A stretch of DNA of 34,885 nt from Ignavibacteriaceae bacterium (GTDB lineage: Bacteria; Bacteroidota; Ignavibacteria; Ignavibacteriales; Ignavibacteriaceae), in the NCBI GenBank assembly GCA_013388525.1, contig JACAFA010000244.1, positions 1-34,885 on the forward strand, in the 5' to 3' direction. How positions within the stretch are numbered: position 1 is the first letter of the stretch; every line of letters begins with the position of its first letter. This document shows positions 32,549-34,885 of the stretch, piece after piece. Position numbers and translations under genes: made by a program. Below the pieces are notes generated by a model. It was not told where the DNA came from, did no database searches, and saw nothing but the letters and a program-made list of their open reading frames with translations.

Positions 32549-33542
32549 AGCACCATCAATTCTTGAAGAAATCGCCGAAATAAAGAAACGGAAATTCAAG
32601 CCCGTTTACTATTTTTTCGGTGAGGACTCTTATAATCTATCGTCCACACTTTATACTCTTGAAGAATCTTTCAAACCTCTTCTGCTATCCGAGTTCGATA
32701 AAGAGACTATTTATTCTGAAGATAGATCCATCACTGATATACTCGGACTTGCAACAGCGTTTCCGTTTGGTTCAGAAAAAAAATTAATCATTGTAAAAGA
32801 AGCGGAAAAAATAAAAGATAAAAAACCGTTGAAAGATTATGCATCCTCTCCCGCCGAGTTTACTGTGATTGCTTTCTTTCACAATGGTTCAATCACAAAC
32901 CTTAATACTGAGCCGTTTAAAACTCTTGATGCAAAAAATTTTTTATTTGAAGCTAAAGAGTTGAAAGGAAAGAACCTGATTGACTGGTTGATCAGCGAAG
33001 CAGAAGATAAAGGGAAAAAGCTTGCAGAAGAAAACGCTCAGGTGCTGGTTGATATTGTCGGCGAGAATAGAAATATGCTCGAAGACCAGCTTGAGAAAAT
33101 TTGTGTGTTCCTCAATAAAGAAAAAGAAATAACCATTGAAACGATTCAACAGGTCTCATCCGAGCTTAAGCAGTTTAATATTTTTGATTTGCAGAATGCG
33201 ATAGGATTAAAAGATAAAACAAAAGCAATGACTGTAGCTACTAATCTGCTTGAGAATGGAGCAGAACCAACTTTTATAATTACAATGTTGACAAGATATT
33301 TTACTGGTCTTGCAAAGATAACTGAACTGAAGACTATGAATATTCCTGTACAGGAAGCTGCGAGGATTGTTGGCACACATCATTATTACTATCCCGGATA
33401 TCTGAAGGCAAGAACGCTTTACTCTGATGAAAAGCTGGTTGAGGTTTTCCGTGCTTTGCTGAAAGCGGACATATCCGTAAAAACTACAACAACAGACGAT
33501 AAAACAATTGTAACTCTCCTGATTGCTGAAATACTGCAATAA
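32535..33542 (+). CDS. holA: DNA polymerase III subunit delta
   Basis: The delta subunit opens the sliding-clamp ring within the clamp-loader complex during replication. The 335-residue length and pattern fit the family: KFKPVYYFFGEDSYNLSSTL at the start, AFPFGSEKKLIIVKEAEKIK, NLIDWLISEAEDKGKKLAEE, ENRNMLEDQLEKICVFL, FNIFDLQNAIGLKDKTKAM, and a C-terminal helical domain ending TDDKTIVTLLIAEIL. The family is divergent, so recognition rests on the order of segments rather than one catalytic motif. The ATG lies inside the end of the MetS-like gene, with GCAGGG upstream. The unrelated function of the upstream pair suggests simple packing rather than functional linkage. Confidence 0.9.
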   Translation: MAKSKAPSILEEIAEIKKRKFKPVYYFFGEDSYNLSSTLYTLEESFKPLLLSEFDKETIYSEDRSITDILGLATAFPFGSEKKLIIVKEAEKIKDKKPLKDYASSPAEFTVIAFFHNGSITNLNTEPFKTLDAKNFLFEAKELKGKNLIDWLISEAEDKGKKLAEENAQVLVDIVGENRNMLEDQLEKICVFLNKEKEITIETIQQVSSELKQFNIFDLQNAIGLKDKTKAMTVATNLLENGAEPTFIITMLTRYFTGLAKITELKTMNIPVQEAARIVGTHHYYYPGYLKARTLYSDEKLVEVFRALLKADISVKTTTTDDKTIVTLLIAEILQ

Positions 33543-33604
33543 GTTTTATTATGTTAAAATTAATTTTCAATCCGTTCAAATTTTAAGTTAACTATAACAT
33601 CTGA

Positions 33605-34636
33605 ATGACAAACCCGACATTGAAAAGTTTATTCGTAGTGATTCTGGTTCTTTTTATTTCTGCCTGCCATACTCCGGATAAAAAGAACGAACAATCCGGA
33701 ACTGATGAAAAATCAGATTCATTATTATTAAAATCTCAAAACAGTTTTTTGTTTGTAACTAAATGGTTTGAAAAAGTTGGCGTTTATAAATATGATCTTC
33801 TCAGGAAAAAATATTCACCGGTCTGGTGGCATCCAAGAGAAAATGTTGTTATGCTTATTTACAAACCGGGCAACTACCCTGTTTATTTTTTAACTTCAGA
33901 AAAGATGGGGATAAAAGCTAATTTTCCTTTTTTCAGCAGGCTAAAACTCTTCATAATTTCACACGATTTATCTGAAACTAAACAAATAGATAACATAGGC
34001 AGCGGATTTCAGTTTACTGCACGCTGGAATGATGACGACAACCTTGAAGTTGTTTACACTTCCGGAGACAGAACAATTCCATACTATGTAAATCAATATA
34101 CAAAGGTATTCGATCATTACGGGAAATTGATTGACAGCGAATTAAAAACGTTCGATATTGAAAAAAGCGGTTTTCCTGAATTACTGCCTCCTCGAAATTC
34201 TACCATCTCTCCATCGGGGAAATACGGTGTTGCATTCAGAAGTGATTCTGTATTTCTAAAATCTGCAGGCGGAGATTCAATCAGATTTATTTCCGTTATG
34301 AAACACAAACTGAATAAATTAAAGTGGAGTGATGATGAAAGACATCTCTTTATTTCAACTTTGAATATTAATAACGAAACTATAAAAACCAGAAGTCCTG
34401 AAACTTCTGAATTATTTATTTATTCTTTGTCAGCCGATTCTATAATCGATGTGTTTGGAGGAGCAGGTCTTAAAAATTTTTTTACTTTGAATGATTTACT
34501 GATTTTTGATAATGGATTTGATAGTAATTCACAGATTAATATCTATGACCTGAAACAGCGAAAAGTTATAGATGTTATTAAACCAAGAGAAGGTTGTGGT
34601 CTTATAACTCTTCCATTGCTTCCGGACGGTAATTAA
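33605..34636 (+). CDS. Lipoprotein with beta-propeller-like repeats, function unknown
   Basis: The 343-residue protein begins with a lipoprotein signal (LKSLFVVILVLFISAC; Cys21 lipidated). After a polar spacer it contains repeated strand patterns like WD40/TolB-type propeller blades: STISPSGKYGVAFRSDSVFL, KLNKLKWSDDERHLFISTLN, ETSELFIYSLSADSIIDVFG and INIYDLKQRKVIDVI. An Arg/Asp-rich blade (QFTARWNDDDNLEVVYTSGD) lies near residue 135. I do not recognise a named family, and the blades are weak, so the fold is a prediction. It is anchored in the envelope. No strong ribosome-binding site precedes the ATG. It stands 62 bases after holA, and its stop codon overlaps that of the convergent gene at 34633. 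Confidence 0.7.
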   Translation: MTNPTLKSLFVVILVLFISACHTPDKKNEQSGTDEKSDSLLLKSQNSFLFVTKWFEKVGVYKYDLLRKKYSPVWWHPRENVVMLIYKPGNYPVYFLTSEKMGIKANFPFFSRLKLFIISHDLSETKQIDNIGSGFQFTARWNDDDNLEVVYTSGDRTIPYYVNQYTKVFDHYGKLIDSELKTFDIEKSGFPELLPPRNSTISPSGKYGVAFRSDSVFLKSAGGDSIRFISVMKHKLNKLKWSDDERHLFISTLNINNETIKTRSPETSELFIYSLSADSIIDVFGGAGLKNFFTLNDLLIFDNGFDSNSQINIYDLKQRKVIDVIKPREGCGLITLPLLPDGN

Positions 34637-34885
34637 GATTTAATCTTTAATAATTTTTTTAATCTTTTTGTAAGCGGGAAAAGAAAAATAAAAATTTTCC
34701 TGACCCAATCAGGATATTGCTCATCAAGTCTGGCATCAAAATCCCAGTTACACATTTCAATTCTTGCTTTCATAACTTCAGGATGAGTTCCTTCAAACCT
34801 TTTAAGATTTCCAAGATCATCTAACTTAAATGATGAAGCAGAAACATCGGTCATTTCCTCGTCAGTGTAGTAAAGCTTATGAAAA
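34633..34885 (-). CDS. C-terminal 83 residues of a protein, possibly a glycosyltransferase (cut by window edge)
   Basis: A minus-strand frame ends at 34633 and is open to the window edge. It reads HKLYYTDEEMTDVSASSF, then LKRFEGTHPEVMKARIEM, NWDFDARLDEQYPDWVRKI, and a basic tail. An internal ATG at 34854 has GAGGAA before it, but the residues upstream read as good protein, so this is more likely the end of a larger gene. The GTHPEVMKARI stretch and a trailing basic helix recall the ends of family-2 glycosyltransferases, but this is weak. Its stop overlaps the stop of the lipoprotein gene in TTAA. Confidence 0.6.
   Translation of the reverse strand, partial: FHKLYYTDEEMTDVSASSFKLDDLGNLKRFEGTHPEVMKARIEMCNWDFDARLDEQYPDWVRKIFIFLFPLTKRLKKLLKIKS

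Noticed and set aside
34633..34854. Independent 73-residue protein starting at 34854
   Set aside because: The frame is open to the window edge with protein-like sequence, so it is more likely the end of a longer gene.

Overview
The window looks like chromosomal core from an AT-rich bacterium of the Bacteroidetes/Chlorobi/Ignavibacteria assemblage; Ignavibacteria is my best guess. The main evidence is the type IX secretion (T9SS) sorting domain at the end of the DUF1501 protein (an NYPNPFNPSTTISY start and an SSGVYFARL...MMLVK end). Several outer-membrane proteins have signal peptides ending in AQ, and TTG starts are frequent. I see no rRNA, tRNA, CRISPR array, transposase or phage gene.

Layout. 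1-251: start of an unidentified minus-strand gene. 504-1190: small outer-membrane barrel protein. 1191-1709: gene-free stretch packed with hairpins and palindromic repeats, and carrying the broken tail of a T9SS cargo gene. 1710-7302 (minus): three-gene RND efflux operon (TolC-like channel, lipoprotein adaptor, HAE1-type pump) whose pump lacks the usual proton-relay residues. 7303-7814: divergent promoter region with an inverted repeat. 7815-10729: DUF1800/DUF1501 pair, the second protein carrying a Tat signal and a T9SS tail. 10861-11094: LapA-like membrane protein. 11219-21958: translation and RNA block rimP-nusA-infB-rbfA-truB-ribF-rpsO-pnp-rng. 22027-30732: densely packed set tal, gcvT, comB, ftsK, lolA, a flippase-like membrane protein, a barrel protein, uppP and a cyclophilin. 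30791-32548: SNF-type sodium symporter and a 40-residue MetS-like small subunit. 32535-33542: holA. 33605-34636: lipoprotein with propeller-like repeats. 34633-34885: end of a convergent gene running off the window.

How the genes work together. The rimP-to-rng block covers 30S maturation (RimP, RbfA), transcription elongation and termination (NusA), initiation (IF2), tRNA modification (TruB), flavin cofactors (RibF), ribosomal protein S15 and RNA turnover (PNPase, RNase G). A terminator-like hairpin ends only a few bases before the rimP start, so transcription of the block may be gated there. The lolA-to-ppi run is an envelope set: lipoprotein transport, a flippase-like protein, an unknown barrel and undecaprenyl-phosphate recycling, joined by overlapping starts and stops.

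No complete new defence or mobile system is visible. The most unusual material is non-coding: several unrelated palindromic repeat families in gaps, one of which supplies the last codons and stop of the symporter gene, and one inside the T9SS gene remnant. Other points are the small MetS-like gene, the relay-less RND pump, a perfect 13-bp inverted repeat before the lapA-like gene and the rimP leader hairpin.
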